A DNA stretch of 64,000 nt from Rhodanobacter sp. FW104-R8 (GCF_001617365.1 NZ_LVJR01000016.1:1-64000); one strand, 5' to 3'. Shown: positions 16,607-26,669, counted from the stretch's first letter. Numbers and translations are program-made. The notes: generated by a model not told the origin, from the sequence alone.

Positions 16607-17530
16607 ATGAGCGTGAGCGATCCCGGTCCGGCAGCCGGCTCCCTGCCAGAGCGTTCGCATGCGGCGGCGGCGGGCGTGGCGATCACCCACGCCGGGCGCA
16701 TGGTCTATCCGGATGCAGGGATCAGCAAGGGGGACGTGGCGGCCTACTACACGGCGGTGGCGCCGTGGCTGCTGCCCGGGTTGGTCGACCGGCCGCTGTC
16801 GCTGCTGCGTTGCCCGGACGGCGCCGCTGGCGCCTGTTTCTTCCAGAAGCATCATGCGGCGGCGCTCGGTACGCACGTGCGCTCGATCGCCCTGCGCGAG
16901 AAGGACGGCGGGGTCGCCGATTACCTCTACGTGCGCGACCTGCGCGGCGTGCTCGAGCTGGTGCAGATGAACACGCTGGAGTTCCATCCCTGGGGCGCAC
17001 GGGTGGATCGGCCCGAGGCGCCCGACCGGATCGTGTTCGACCTCGATCCGGCCGTCGGCGTGCCTTGGCCGGCGGTGATCGAGGCCGCGCGCAGGATACG
17101 TGCGCGGCTGCAGGACGCCGGCCTGCAGGGTTTCGTGCGCACCAGCGGCGGCAAGGGCCTGCACGTGGTGGTGCCGTTCCGCCGCGGTCCGGACTGGGAT
17201 GTGGTGAAGCGTTTCTGCGCGGCGTTCGCCGAGGCGATGGTGGCCGGGCATCCGCCGGATTACGTCGCCACCGCGGGCAAGGCGCGGCGCAAGGGCCGCA
17301 TCTTCATCGACTGGCTGCGCAATACCCGCGGCGCCACCAGCGTGTGCAACTGGTCGCTGCGCGCACGTGCCGGCGCGCCGGTGGCGATGCCGCTGGGCTG
17401 GGGCGAGCTGGACGAGGTCGCGGGCGGCGCCGCGTTCGGCCTGCACGCCGCGCTCGCGCGGGCGGCAAGCCTGCGTGCCGATCCGTGGCAGGGCATCGGC
17501 GAACTGCGGCAGCGCCTGCCGGGCCGGTAG
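16607..17530 (+). CDS. Stand-alone LigD-type polymerase/primase domain protein
   Basis: A 307-aa protein matching the polymerase (PolDom, archaeo-eukaryotic primase fold) part of bacterial NHEJ ligase D. Visible hallmarks are CFFQKH, the catalytic pair VFDLDPA near residue 145, SGGKGLHVVVPF, and the third catalytic aspartate in RIFIDWLRN. All catalytic residues are present, so it should be active. The ligase and phosphoesterase domains of LigD are absent, and no ku gene lies in this window. A good ribosome-binding site (GGAGG, 6-base spacing) precedes the ATG. The role may be gap filling or ribonucleotide insertion during double-strand-break repair. Confidence 0.88.
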   Translation: MSVSDPGPAAGSLPERSHAAAAGVAITHAGRMVYPDAGISKGDVAAYYTAVAPWLLPGLVDRPLSLLRCPDGAAGACFFQKHHAAALGTHVRSIALREKDGGVADYLYVRDLRGVLELVQMNTLEFHPWGARVDRPEAPDRIVFDLDPAVGVPWPAVIEAARRIRARLQDAGLQGFVRTSGGKGLHVVVPFRRGPDWDVVKRFCAAFAEAMVAGHPPDYVATAGKARRKGRIFIDWLRNTRGATSVCNWSLRARAGAPVAMPLGWGELDEVAGGAAFGLHAALARAASLRADPWQGIGELRQRLPGR

Positions 17531-17544
17531 CCGCGCACCACGGC

Positions 17545-19515
17545 TTATTCCACCTTCAGCGTGTCGTTCGAGCGGTCCGCTTCCGGCAGCGCGTGGGCCG
17601 GGTCCAGCGTGGCCGACTTCACCTTGCGCGTGCCCGCCACCCGCACCACGTAGTCGCGGTGCTGCTGCCAGGTCTCGACCGGGATGCGCACGTCCTGCGT
17701 GCTGCCGTCGTCGTAGCTCACCCGCAGCGTGTTCGGCAGCACCAACTGGCCGAGGTTGGCGACGGTGATCTCCGCGCCGTGCGACCATTGGCCGTCGACC
17801 GGCGCGATCTTGCGTACCGCCATGTCGAACGGCCAGTTGTGCTCGTACCAGCCGCGCCAGAACCAGCCCAGGTCCTCGCCGGTGTCGCTTTCCATGAAGC
17901 GGAAGAAGTCCGACGGGCTTGGGTGCTTGTACGCCCAGGTGGCGATGTAGCGGCGGAACGCGGGGTCGAAGCGCTCCGGCCCGATGATCCGTTCGCGCAG
18001 CAGCACCAGGCCGAACGCGCTCTTGAAGTAGCTGATCGGGTGGCGATACTTCTCCGGCGTCATGTCGGCGCCGTTGAGCAGGGCGGGCGCGGCGGGGTCG
18101 GCGAGCACCTTCGCGATCTCGTCGGCCGGATTGCCGCCGCCGGGCGCGTACTCGCTGTCGCGCTTGGGCGCGTATTCGCCGTGGTTGAAGGCGTCGTCCT
18201 CGTAGACGTCGATGAAGGTGTTGAAGCCCTCGTCCATCCACGCGTCGCGGCGCTCGTTGCTGCCCACGATCATCGGGAACCAGATGTGGCCGATCTCGTG
18301 CGCGATCACCATGTGCAGCTTGCTGCCCTTGGCCAGCTTGTGGTCGAAGGTGATGCCCGGATATTCCATGCCGCCAGCAGTGCCGGCCTCGTTGATCGCC
18401 ACCGGCCACGGGTACGGATACCACTGCTTCGAGAAATACTCGGTGGCGGCCTTGAGGTATTCGGTAGCGCGGCCCCAGGCTTGCTGGCCGCCGCTTTCGG
18501 CGGGATAGACCGACATCGCCAGCGCGGTCTTGCCCTCGGGCAGGTTGATCCGCGCGGCGTCCCACACGAACGCCTTCGAGGCGCCGAACGCGACGTCGCG
18601 GGTGTTGTTCATGCGGAAGTGCCAGGTCAGCGTGCCGCTCTGTTTCGGACGGCTGGACGGCTGGGTGACTTCTTCGGCGTTGCGGATCATCACGGTCTTG
18701 TCGCTGTGCCGCGCCTGTTCCAGCCGCTGCTGCTCGGTCTTGGTCAGCACGTCTTCGGGATTCACCAGTTCACCGGAGCCGGCCACGATCATGTCCCACG
18801 GCACGGTGACCGCGTAGTCGAAGTCGCCGTATTCCAGGTAGAACTCGCTGTTGAGGTAGGGCGCGGTGTCCCATCCGCGCAGGTCGTCGTACACAGCCAT
18901 GCGCGGGTACCACTGCGCGATCTCGAAGATTTCGCCGTTCTTGCTGGGGTTGACGTCGGTGCGGCCGCCAAATTCGCCGGGCACGGTATAGCTCCAGGCG
19001 ATGTGCAGACGCAGGTTGCCGCCGTTGCCCTTCAGCGTCGCGGGCAGTTGCACCTGCATGCGCGTGTCGGAAACCACCCACTTCACCGGCTGCCTGCGGC
19101 CGTGCGCGTCATCCACTTCGACCGAGGCAATCTTGTAGCCGTCGGTGAACTCGGCGGGGAACTTGCTGGTGAACGCGCCGCGGGCGTCGCGGCGGTAGCG
19201 GTTCTGGTCCAGCTGCAGCCACAGCACGTCGAGCGCGTCGGGGCTGCGGTTGGTGTAGCTGATCACCTCGCTGCCGCCGAGCCGGCGCGTGGCCGGATCG
19301 AGCGTGGCGGTGATCGTGTAGTCGGCGCGGTTCTGCCAGAACAGCGGGCCGGGCTTGCCGCTGGCGGAGCGGTACGCGGTGGCCGGCTGCGGGTAGCTGT
19401 AGGGCGCGAACGCCTGCAGCGGGTCGAACTTTGCCGGCACCGGCCCGGCGGCCATGGCGACGGTTGCCAGCAGCATGGCGGCTGCGGCGGCGAGGGAAAG
19501 CGCGGGCTTCTTCAT
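17545..19515 (-). CDS. Secreted M1-family metallopeptidase
   Basis: A 656-aa gluzincin aminopeptidase-like protein with a Sec signal peptide ([24 protein letters not shown]), so periplasmic or secreted. The zinc motif HEIGH is at residues 406-410, with the third ligand Glu in WMDEGFNTF about 20 residues on. The substrate-anchoring motif reads GGMEYPG in place of the classical GAMEN. It lies 25 bp downstream of the AGE isomerase gene on the same strand and could be the last gene of the mannose operon, but it might have its own promoter. It probably trims N-terminal residues from exogenous peptides. Confidence 0.85.
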   Translation of the reverse strand: MKKPALSLAAAAAMLLATVAMAAGPVPAKFDPLQAFAPYSYPQPATAYRSASGKPGPLFWQNRADYTITATLDPATRRLGGSEVISYTNRSPDALDVLWLQLDQNRYRRDARGAFTSKFPAEFTDGYKIASVEVDDAHGRRQPVKWVVSDTRMQVQLPATLKGNGGNLRLHIAWSYTVPGEFGGRTDVNPSKNGEIFEIAQWYPRMAVYDDLRGWDTAPYLNSEFYLEYGDFDYAVTVPWDMIVAGSGELVNPEDVLTKTEQQRLEQARHSDKTVMIRNAEEVTQPSSRPKQSGTLTWHFRMNNTRDVAFGASKAFVWDAARINLPEGKTALAMSVYPAESGGQQAWGRATEYLKAATEYFSKQWYPYPWPVAINEAGTAGGMEYPGITFDHKLAKGSKLHMVIAHEIGHIWFPMIVGSNERRDAWMDEGFNTFIDVYEDDAFNHGEYAPKRDSEYAPGGGNPADEIAKVLADPAAPALLNGADMTPEKYRHPISYFKSAFGLVLLRERIIGPERFDPAFRRYIATWAYKHPSPSDFFRFMESDTGEDLGWFWRGWYEHNWPFDMAVRKIAPVDGQWSHGAEITVANLGQLVLPNTLRVSYDDGSTQDVRIPVETWQQHRDYVVRVAGTRKVKSATLDPAHALPEADRSNDTLKVE

Positions 19516-19540
19516 GCGGTGCCTTGGGGAGGGTGGCGGA

Positions 19541-20767
19541 TCACGGCCGGCCGCCGGCGCGCAGCAAGGCCAGCACTTCGTGGCAGGCGCCCATGGTGTG
19601 GTAGTCGGTCTTGCCGGCCGGGCTCTTCTCGTCGCTGTACTTGCGGTTGTCGCGGGTGAGGATGCGGTACCACGCACCGTAACGATGGTCGACGAAATGC
19701 TGCCACGCGTAAGCCCACAGCCTGCCGTACCAGTCGTCATACCCGGCCAGGCCGGTGCGTGCGTGCAGCAGCGCGGCGGCGGCCAGCGATTCGGCCTGCA
19801 CCCAGAAGTACTTGTCGTCGTCGCAGACGCTGCCGTCCGGCGCGAAGCCGTAGCAGATGCCGCCGTGTTGGTTGTCCCAGGCGCGCGCCAGCGCGGTATC
19901 GAACAGGTGCATCGCGGTGGGCAGCAGCCAGTTTTCCTCGCGGCCGCGTTCCAGCAGCAGCGGTTCCAGGATCAGCAGCAGCTTGGCCCACTCGGTCTGG
20001 TGCCCGGGCTGGAAGCCCCACGGCCGGAACAGGTGCTTCGGGTCGTCGCGGTGGTAGTCCCAGTCGATGCGCCAGCCGGCGTCGTAGTGTTCCCACACCA
20101 GCCCGCCGGCCTGGGCCGCCTGGCGGCGGGTCATGTGGTCGGCGAGGGCGAGCGCCCGTTCCAGGTAGCGTGGCTCGTCGCTGGCCTGGTAGGCCGCCAG
20201 CATCGCCTCGCACATGTGCATGTTCGCGTTCTGCCCACGGTAGCCGCTGAACTGCCAGTTCGCGTCCGCTTCGTCGCGGTACAGGCCGGCGTCGGCATCC
20301 CAGAAGCGCCGTTCCAGCAGATTCCAGGTTTCGTCCATCCATGCGGCGGCCTCGCCGATGCCGGCCTTCACCGCGCTGGCGTAGGCGAGCAGCACGAAGG
20401 CTGCGCCGTAGGCGTGGTTGGTGCGGTCTTCCGGCCGCTCGTCGCGGATCGTCCAGGCGTAGCCGCCGGTGTACGGGTCGCGATGCACTTCGCGCAGGTA
20501 GCGCAGGCCATGGCGGGCCGCGTCGAGATATTCGCGCTGGAGTGCCGCGTCGTCGGCGAACTCGATCGCCGCCATCGCGTAGTTGAAGACGAAGCGGGTG
20601 CTGCTGACCAGGTGCCGGTGGCTGCGGTCGTAGATCGTGCCGTCGTCTCTGAAGTAGTGGAAGAAGCCGCCGGCCGGGTCGATCGCGCGGGGGTGGTAGA
20701 ACGCCATCGTCTGCGCGATGTGCTCGCGCAGGAAGGTCGCCGAGCGGAAGTCGGGGGCGCTGTTCAT
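19541..20767 (-). CDS. AGE-family epimerase/isomerase, probable mannose isomerase
   Basis: A 408-aa (alpha/alpha)6-barrel protein of the N-acylglucosamine 2-epimerase family. Aromatic and His signatures include [32 protein letters not shown] and [14 protein letters not shown], matching YihS/mannose isomerase-type members. The expected reaction is D-mannose to D-fructose (or a 2-epimerisation). Next to a fructokinase and a GH92 alpha-mannosidase, mannose isomerisation is the most coherent role. The start codon overlaps the kinase stop (ATGA), so the two are co-translated. GlcNAc 2-epimerase or cellobiose epimerase activity is less likely from context. Confidence 0.85.
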   Translation of the reverse strand: MNSAPDFRSATFLREHIAQTMAFYHPRAIDPAGGFFHYFRDDGTIYDRSHRHLVSSTRFVFNYAMAAIEFADDAALQREYLDAARHGLRYLREVHRDPYTGGYAWTIRDERPEDRTNHAYGAAFVLLAYASAVKAGIGEAAAWMDETWNLLERRFWDADAGLYRDEADANWQFSGYRGQNANMHMCEAMLAAYQASDEPRYLERALALADHMTRRQAAQAGGLVWEHYDAGWRIDWDYHRDDPKHLFRPWGFQPGHQTEWAKLLLILEPLLLERGREENWLLPTAMHLFDTALARAWDNQHGGICYGFAPDGSVCDDDKYFWVQAESLAAAALLHARTGLAGYDDWYGRLWAYAWQHFVDHRYGAWYRILTRDNRKYSDEKSPAGKTDYHTMGACHEVLALLRAGGRP

Positions 20768-21744
20768 GCCTGCTGCTCCATGAAGGCGAGTACCTCGTCG
20801 CCGCGCGGCATCGCGGCGAACGAGCCTTGGCGCGTCACGGTGAGCGCGCCGCAGGCGGCGGCGAAGCGCAACATGGCGTGCAGGCGCGGCAGGGCGGCGA
20901 CCAGCCGGTCGAGCCGGTCGGGGGCGGCTTCCAGTTCGGCCAGGCAGCACAGCAGGCCGCCCACGAAGGCATCGCCGGCGGCGGTGCTGTCGACCACCGC
21001 GACGGGATAGCACGGCAGCTCGCCTTCGGCCTCGGGGTGGAACCAGCGCAGCGGCCGCGCGCCGTCGGTCACCACCACCAGCCGGGTGCGCCCCAGCCAC
21101 AGCCGGTCCAGCGTGGGCTGTTCGCCGTCGACCGCCAGCCAGGCAAATTCCTCGGCCGACAGCTTCACCACGTCGGCCAGGTGCAGCGCCGGCCACAGCA
21201 GCGGGCGCGGATCGGCATCGGCCGGCCACAGCGCCGGGCGCAGGTTGAGGTCGAAGCTGACCAGCGCGCCGGCGCCGTGCGCGCGCTGCATGCCTTCGCG
21301 GGTGGTCGCAGCCAGCGCCGGGTCGGTCATGCTGTTGGAGCAGACGTGGAACACGGCGATGTCGCGGAACGTCTCGGCGCGGAAATCGGCCGGCCGGAAG
21401 CGCAGGTCGGCCGTGCCGTCGCGGTAGAAGCTGAAGCTGCGTTCGCCGTGGGCATCCAGCGTGACGAACGCGAGCGCGCTGTTCGCCGCCTCGGTACGCA
21501 CCACGTCGGCGGTGCCGACGCCGGCCTGCTGCAGGCTGTCGAGCAGGAAGTCGCCAAAGCGATCGCATGCGAGCATGCCGGCGAAGCGGGCCTGCCCGCC
21601 CAGCCGCGCCGCGGCTACCGCTACGTTGGCCGGCGCGCCGCCGGCGAACGGTACGAAGCGGGCGGCGAAGCCGCGCCCGTCGAGGCCGTCGGCGTGCAGG
21701 TCGATCAGCGCCTCGCCGAAGCACAGGATGGATCGCATGGCCAT
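20764..21744 (-). CDS. PfkB-family sugar kinase, probable fructokinase
   Basis: A 326-aa ribokinase-fold kinase. N-terminal ILCFGEALIDLHADG and FAGGAPANVAVAAARLG are the sugar-binding parts. The C-terminal PfkB signature reads VDSTAAGDAFVGGLL, with the catalytic Asp in GD and Ser where Asp is commoner (DTxxGD). It probably phosphorylates fructose to fructose-6-phosphate, feeding mannose-derived fructose into glycolysis. It begins 2 bases after the transporter stop. MAMRSI (21744) and MRSI (21738) are both possible starts. Its stop overlaps the isomerase start. Confidence 0.87.
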   Translation of the reverse strand: MAMRSILCFGEALIDLHADGLDGRGFAARFVPFAGGAPANVAVAAARLGGQARFAGMLACDRFGDFLLDSLQQAGVGTADVVRTEAANSALAFVTLDAHGERSFSFYRDGTADLRFRPADFRAETFRDIAVFHVCSNSMTDPALAATTREGMQRAHGAGALVSFDLNLRPALWPADADPRPLLWPALHLADVVKLSAEEFAWLAVDGEQPTLDRLWLGRTRLVVVTDGARPLRWFHPEAEGELPCYPVAVVDSTAAGDAFVGGLLCCLAELEAAPDRLDRLVAALPRLHAMLRFAAACGALTVTRQGSFAAMPRGDEVLAFMEQQA

Positions 21745-21746
21745 GC

Positions 21747-23075
21747 TCAATCGTTTCCGCCGGCATCCGGCGCCGAGAGGCTGCGGATGCGCGAGCCGCG
21801 CAGGCCGTAGAACACGATGTACAGGTAGCACAGCAGCGGCAGGAAGAACGCATGCTGCAGGCCGATCCGGTCGGCGAACACGCCCTGCACGAACGGCACG
21901 ATCGCGCCGCCCACGATGGCCATGATCAGCAGGCTGGACGCCTTGCTGGTCATCGGGCCCAGCCGCTCGATGCCGAGCGCGAAGATGGTGGGGAACATGA
22001 TCGAGTTGAACAGGCCGATCGCGATGATGCTGTACATCGCCACCGCGCCGCTGCCGAGCATGGTGGTCAGCACCAGCAGCGCGTTGATCGCGGCGAACAG
22101 GGCGAGCAGCTTGCGCGGCGAGAACTTCGCCATCAGCGCCGAACCGACGAAGCGGCCGACCATCGCGCCGCCCCAGTACCACGACACGTAATGCGCGGCC
22201 TGCTGCTCGCTCAGGTGGCCGATCTCGGGCATCGACAGGTAGTTGACCATGAAGCTGCCGATCGCCACCTCGGCGCCGACGTAGAAGAAGATGCCGAGCA
22301 CGCCGAACAGCACGTGCGGATGGCGCAGCACCTCGACGAAGCCGTGGCGGTCATGATCGCCCCTGTCGGTGGCTTCGGTCAGCGCCGGCAGGCGGAACAG
22401 CCACACGAAGACCGCCAGCAGGAACAGCACCATGGCCAGCCCGATGTACGGGAACTGCACCGCCTGCGCCTGCTGGGTGTCGTAGAGCAGGCGCTGCGCC
22501 GGCGCCAGCGCGGCCAGTTCGGCCGGGCTCTTCACCACGTTGGACAGGATCAGCAGGCCGCCGAACAGCGGCGCCAGCGTGGTGCCCAGCGAGTTCAGCG
22601 CCTGTGCCAGGGTCAGCCGGCTGGAACTGGTCCGTTCCGGACCGAGCAGGGCCACGTAGGGGTTGGCGGCCACCTGCAGCACGGTGATGCCGGTGGCCAG
22701 CACGAACAGCGCGCCGAGGAACGCCGGGTACAGGTGCAGGCTGGCCGCCGGCCAGAAGCCGAGCGCGCCGACGCCGGCAATCGCCAGTCCGGCCACGATG
22801 CCTTTCTTGTAGCCCAGCGCGGCGACCAGCCGGCCAGCCGGCATCGCCATCAGGAAGTACGCGCCGAAGAAGGTGAACTGCACCAGGATCGCCTGGGCGT
22901 AGTTGAGCTGGAAGATCGACTTCAGGTGCGGGATCAGGATGTCGTTGAGGCAGGTCAGGAAGCCCCACATGAAGAAGATCGTGGTGAGCACACCCATCGC
23001 CATCGGGTAATCGGTGTAATGCTCGCCGCGGGCGGGCGCGTCGGGTGTCGGTGCGGGCGGTTGGGCGAAGGCCAT
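21747..23075 (-). CDS. FucP-family sugar MFS transporter
   Basis: A 442-aa proton-sugar symporter of the FucP/GluP branch. Twelve hydrophobic helices are visible, with family segments FFMWGFLTCLNDILIPHL near the N-terminus, FGAYFLMAMPAGRL, VLQVAANPYVALLGP and SRLTLAQALNSLGTTLAP. Given the GH92 mannosidase and the mannose isomerase/fructokinase pair, mannose is the likely cargo; fucose or glucose/galactose are alternatives. It lies 23 bp after the LacI-type regulator gene on the same strand and is coupled to the kinase gene. Confidence 0.88.
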   Translation of the reverse strand: MAFAQPPAPTPDAPARGEHYTDYPMAMGVLTTIFFMWGFLTCLNDILIPHLKSIFQLNYAQAILVQFTFFGAYFLMAMPAGRLVAALGYKKGIVAGLAIAGVGALGFWPAASLHLYPAFLGALFVLATGITVLQVAANPYVALLGPERTSSSRLTLAQALNSLGTTLAPLFGGLLILSNVVKSPAELAALAPAQRLLYDTQQAQAVQFPYIGLAMVLFLLAVFVWLFRLPALTEATDRGDHDRHGFVEVLRHPHVLFGVLGIFFYVGAEVAIGSFMVNYLSMPEIGHLSEQQAAHYVSWYWGGAMVGRFVGSALMAKFSPRKLLALFAAINALLVLTTMLGSGAVAMYSIIAIGLFNSIMFPTIFALGIERLGPMTSKASSLLIMAIVGGAIVPFVQGVFADRIGLQHAFFLPLLCYLYIVFYGLRGSRIRSLSAPDAGGND

Positions 23076-23098
23076 GGAGCTCCCCTGGGACGTGTTGG

Positions 23099-24148
23099 TC
23101 AGGCGATGGGTGGACAGCTGCTTTCGCGAACCACCAGTTCCACCGGCGCCAGGACCTGGCGGCCGGCGGCCCGCGGTTGCTGCAGCCGCTGCAGTACGAG
23201 TTCTGCGGCCTGCCGCCCACGCTCGCGCGGTGCGGCCGACAGGGTGGTCAGCGGCGGCGTGCCGAGTGCCGCCTCGGCGATGCCGTCGAAGCCGGTCAGC
23301 GCGAAATCGCGGCCCGGCTCCAGCCCGCGCCGGCGCAGGCCCAGCATCAGCCCCAGCGCCACCGCATCGTTGTAGCAGACCGCCGCGGTCGGCGGCAGTG
23401 CGCCGGTAAACAGGGCAGGCGCATGGTGGGCGGCGTCGAGCCGGGTCGGCGCGCATTCGACGCGCCCGTGCGGCTCGGTGCGCAGCCCAGCCGCGCGCAT
23501 CGCCTCGAGGTAGCCGGCATGGCGCTGCCGGCACGAACTGGAATCGTGGTGGCCGCCGAAGAACGCGATGCGGCGGTGGCCGCGCTCGATCAGGTGCTCG
23601 GTAGCCAGGCGGGCGCCGTGCTGGTTGTCCAGCATCAGCCGGTCCCAGGGTTCCGCTTCGGCCACGGCGCCGTCCAGTTCGCGGTTGAACAGCAGCAACG
23701 GCGCGCGCCGGCCGACGGCGGCCAGCACGTCCGGCGCCCGGCTGTGTTCGGCCGGCGACAGGATGATGCCGGCCGGGCCGTGCTCCAGCAGCGAGCCGAG
23801 CACCGCCAGCTCGCGCGCGGCCGACTCGCCGGTGCAGCCGAGCAGGGTGACGAAGCCGGCGGCGGCCAGCGACTCGTCCACGCCGGCGGCGAATTCGGCA
23901 AAGAACGGGTTGGCCAGGTCGTTCAGCACCAGCGCGATGCTGGACGAGGTGCGCCGGCGCAGGTTGGCGGCGGCGCGGTTGTAGACGTAACCTTGGCGGC
24001 GCAGCTCCTCCTCGACCCGGGCGCGGGTGTGCTTGTTCACCAGCGGGCTGCCGCGCAGCACCAGCGAGACCGTGGCGCGCGATACGCCGCAGCCGGCGGC
24101 GATGTCGTTCAAGGTGACCTTGCGCCCGATCGGGGTATAGCTCGACAT
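23099..24148 (-). CDS. LacI-family repressor of the mannose locus
   Basis: A 349-aa regulator. The N-terminal helix-turn-helix (VTLNDIAAGCGVSRATVSLVLRG) and hinge (YVYNRAAANLRR) occupy residues about 11-70, followed by a periplasmic-binding-protein-like effector domain. It heads the operon regulator-fucP-kinase-isomerase and faces the GH92 gene. The intergenic region has two copies of the palindrome TTGGAACGATCCAA, one 15 bp upstream of its ATG, so it probably represses both directions and itself until mannose or a derivative is present. The effector identity is inferred. Confidence 0.88.
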   Translation of the reverse strand: MSSYTPIGRKVTLNDIAAGCGVSRATVSLVLRGSPLVNKHTRARVEEELRRQGYVYNRAAANLRRRTSSSIALVLNDLANPFFAEFAAGVDESLAAAGFVTLLGCTGESAARELAVLGSLLEHGPAGIILSPAEHSRAPDVLAAVGRRAPLLLFNRELDGAVAEAEPWDRLMLDNQHGARLATEHLIERGHRRIAFFGGHHDSSSCRQRHAGYLEAMRAAGLRTEPHGRVECAPTRLDAAHHAPALFTGALPPTAAVCYNDAVALGLMLGLRRRGLEPGRDFALTGFDGIAEAALGTPPLTTLSAAPRERGRQAAELVLQRLQQPRAAGRQVLAPVELVVRESSCPPIA

Positions 24149-24162
24149 GCAGTTTTACCGAG

Positions 24163-24176
24163 TTGGAACGATCCAA
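24163..24176. promoter_or_regulatory. LacI-type operator copy 1
   Basis: TTGGAACGATCCAA is a near-perfect palindrome with a central CG, typical of LacI-family operators. It lies 15 bp upstream of the regulator's start codon. The second copy lies 88 bp away in inverted orientation. Confidence 0.65.
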
Positions 24177-24250
24177 AACTAGCTTATCGACGATTTTAAG
24201 CACGTCGCGGCGCAACATGCCTTGTCCGCCCACGGGTGTTAGCGTGCGGC

Positions 24251-24264
24251 CTGGATCGTTCCAA
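24251..24264. promoter_or_regulatory. LacI-type operator copy 2
   Basis: CTGGATCGTTCCAA equals the reverse complement of copy 1 at 13 of 14 positions. It ends 12 bp before the GH92 start codon, so a bound repressor would block that gene's promoter or early transcript. The rest of 24,177-24,276 shows no clear -35/-10 pair. Confidence 0.65.
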
Positions 24265-24276
24265 AAGGTAGCCCAG

Positions 24277-26619
24277 ATGACTGTCCGCTTGCGTGCCCCG
24301 CTTTCCCTTCTGCTCGCTGCCGCGTTCGGCGTCGTTGCTCTCGCGCCGGTCGGCGCGCATGCCGCGACGGGCCATGCCGGCGAGGTGGACCCGCGCATCG
24401 GCAGCGGCGGCGACGGACACACCTTTCCCGGCGCCACCGTGCCGTTCGGCATGATCCAGCTGTCGCCGGACACCGCGATGCCGGACTTCAAGCACGCTTA
24501 CAAGTGGGCCGCCGGCTACCAGTACGGCGACCCCACCATCATGGGCTTCTCGCACACGCACTTTTCCGGCTCCGGCCACTCGGACCTGGGCGACGTGCTG
24601 GTGATGCCGATCGCCGGCGACGTGCGGCTGGAGCCGGGCGACCCGGCCACGCCCGGCAGCGGCTACCGCTCGCGCTTCTCGCATGACGGCGAGGTGGTGC
24701 AGGCCGGCTACTACGCGGTGACGCTGAGCGACTACGGCGTGCGCGCCGAACTCACCGCCGGCCGCCGGATCGGCTGGCACCGCTACACCTTCCCCGCCGG
24801 CAAGCCAGCCCACGTGCTGCTGGACCTGCGCCCGAGCATCTACGACTACGCCGGCAAGGTGCTGTGGGCCAGCCTGCGCGTGCACGCCGACGGCACCGTC
24901 ACCGGCTGCCGCACCACCCGCGGCTGGGCGCCGGGGCGCGAGCTGTGCTTCGCGATGCGTTTTTCGCAACCGATGAGTTCGCGCGAGCTGTACAACCGCG
25001 AGACCGACATCGCCTACAAGGGCTTCAAGGGGCCGGGCCACCAGGCCGAGGACCGCGACGCGCAGGACGGCCGCGCGCTGGTCGGCGTGTTCGATTTCGG
25101 CCGGTTGGAAACGCCGCTGGAGGTGAAGGTGGCGATCTCGCCGGTGAGTGAGGCGAACGCCGTGGCCAACCTCGACCACGACGGCGCCGGCTGGGACTTC
25201 GACGCCCGCCGTGCCGAGGCGACCGCGGCCTGGGACAAGGCGTTGGCGGTGATCGACGTGGACGCGCCGAAGACCGCGAAGACCCAGTTCTACACCGCGC
25301 TGTACCACGCCATGCTGTCGCCCACGCTGAGCATGGACGTCAACGGCGACTACCGCGGGCCGGACCGCGCGGTGCACCGCGCGGACGGCTTCGAGTTCCA
25401 TTCCACCTGGTCGCTGTGGGACGTGTACCGCGCGCAGCAGCCGCTGATGGCGCTGCTGCAACCGGCGCGCAGCACCGACTTCATCCGCTCGCTGATCGCC
25501 GCGCGCGAGGCGAGTCCGTTCGGCATCCTGCCGGTGTGGGCGTACCAGGGGCTGGAGACCTGGTGCATGATCGGCTACCACGCGGTGCCGGTAATCGCCG
25601 ATGCGTACATCAAGGGCGTGCGCGGCTTCGACGCGGACAAGGCGCTGGCGGCGATGGTGGCCAGCGCCAGCTACGGCCCGTACGGCGACCTGGCCGACTA
25701 CATGAAGCTCGGCTACGTGCCGATCGACAAGGAGCCCGAGGCCGCCTCCAAGACGCTGGAATACGCCTACGACGACTGGTCGCTGGCGCAGATGGCCAGG
25801 GCGATGGGCAAGGCCGACGTCGCCGCCGCGTTCGGCAAGCGTGCCGGCAACTGGCGCCATGCCTGGGACGCGAAGACCGGCTTCATGCGTGCACGACTGA
25901 GCGACGGCAAATTCCGCGAACCGTTCGACCCGGAAGCCGCCGGCTACGGCAGCGACTACACCGAGGGCAATGCCTGGCAGTACTCCTGGTACGTGCCGCA
26001 GGACGTGGCCGGGCTGATCGCCGCGATGGGCGGCGACGCGAAATTCGTGGCCAAGCTCGACGCGCTGTTCGAGGCGAAGGTCGACCCGAGCCACTTCAAG
26101 AACGTCGAGGACATCACCGGCCTGATCGGCTGGTACGCGCACGGCAACGAACCCAGCCACCACATCGCCTACCTGTACGACTACGCCGGCGCGCCGTGGA
26201 AGACGCAGGCCAGGCTGAAGCAGATCATGGACAGCCAGTACGCGCCGCGCCCGGACGGCCTCAGCGGCAACGACGACCTCGGCCAGATGTCGGCCTGGTA
26301 CGTGTTCACCGCGCTGGGCTTCTACCCGGTGACGCCGGCCAGCGACGAGTACGCGATCGGCCGGCCGTTCGTGGCGAAGGCGGCGATCCACCTCGCCAAC
26401 GGCCGCACGTTCACGGTCAGCGCCGCGCCGCTGGACGGGGCGCATCCCTACGTCGGCGCGGTGACTCTCAACGGCAAGCCGCTGGAGCGCACCTACCTGC
26501 GCCACGGCGAGATCATGGCCGGCGGCGAGCTGCACTTCACCATGCAGGCCGAACCGAACCGGGAGTGGGGCCGTGCGGCGGCGGCGCGGCCGGCGGCCAT
26601 GAGCCGCTACGGCGGGTGA
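24277..26619 (+). CDS. Secreted GH92 alpha-1,2-mannosidase
   Basis: A 780-aa calcium-dependent inverting exo-mannosidase of family GH92. It has a Sec signal peptide (residues about 1-29, ending AHA), so it acts in the periplasm or outside. Family hallmarks are VDPRIGSGGDGHTFPGATVP near the mature N-terminus, MGFSHTHFSGSGHSD, FHSTWSLWDVYRAQQPL, EGNAWQYSWYVPQD, GNEPSHHIAYLYDYAG and GNDDLGQMSAWYVFTALGFYPV. It strips terminal mannose from N-glycans or mannan-type chains. It is divergent from the mannose uptake and catabolism operon and shares its LacI operator pair. Length is normal for the family. Confidence 0.94.
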   Translation: MTVRLRAPLSLLLAAAFGVVALAPVGAHAATGHAGEVDPRIGSGGDGHTFPGATVPFGMIQLSPDTAMPDFKHAYKWAAGYQYGDPTIMGFSHTHFSGSGHSDLGDVLVMPIAGDVRLEPGDPATPGSGYRSRFSHDGEVVQAGYYAVTLSDYGVRAELTAGRRIGWHRYTFPAGKPAHVLLDLRPSIYDYAGKVLWASLRVHADGTVTGCRTTRGWAPGRELCFAMRFSQPMSSRELYNRETDIAYKGFKGPGHQAEDRDAQDGRALVGVFDFGRLETPLEVKVAISPVSEANAVANLDHDGAGWDFDARRAEATAAWDKALAVIDVDAPKTAKTQFYTALYHAMLSPTLSMDVNGDYRGPDRAVHRADGFEFHSTWSLWDVYRAQQPLMALLQPARSTDFIRSLIAAREASPFGILPVWAYQGLETWCMIGYHAVPVIADAYIKGVRGFDADKALAAMVASASYGPYGDLADYMKLGYVPIDKEPEAASKTLEYAYDDWSLAQMARAMGKADVAAAFGKRAGNWRHAWDAKTGFMRARLSDGKFREPFDPEAAGYGSDYTEGNAWQYSWYVPQDVAGLIAAMGGDAKFVAKLDALFEAKVDPSHFKNVEDITGLIGWYAHGNEPSHHIAYLYDYAGAPWKTQARLKQIMDSQYAPRPDGLSGNDDLGQMSAWYVFTALGFYPVTPASDEYAIGRPFVAKAAIHLANGRTFTVSAAPLDGAHPYVGAVTLNGKPLERTYLRHGEIMAGGELHFTMQAEPNREWGRAAAARPAAMSRYGG

Positions 26620-26669
26620 GCGACGCCGGCCGGCCCGTGGGCGCGGCGTGAATGAATCATGCAAGAATG

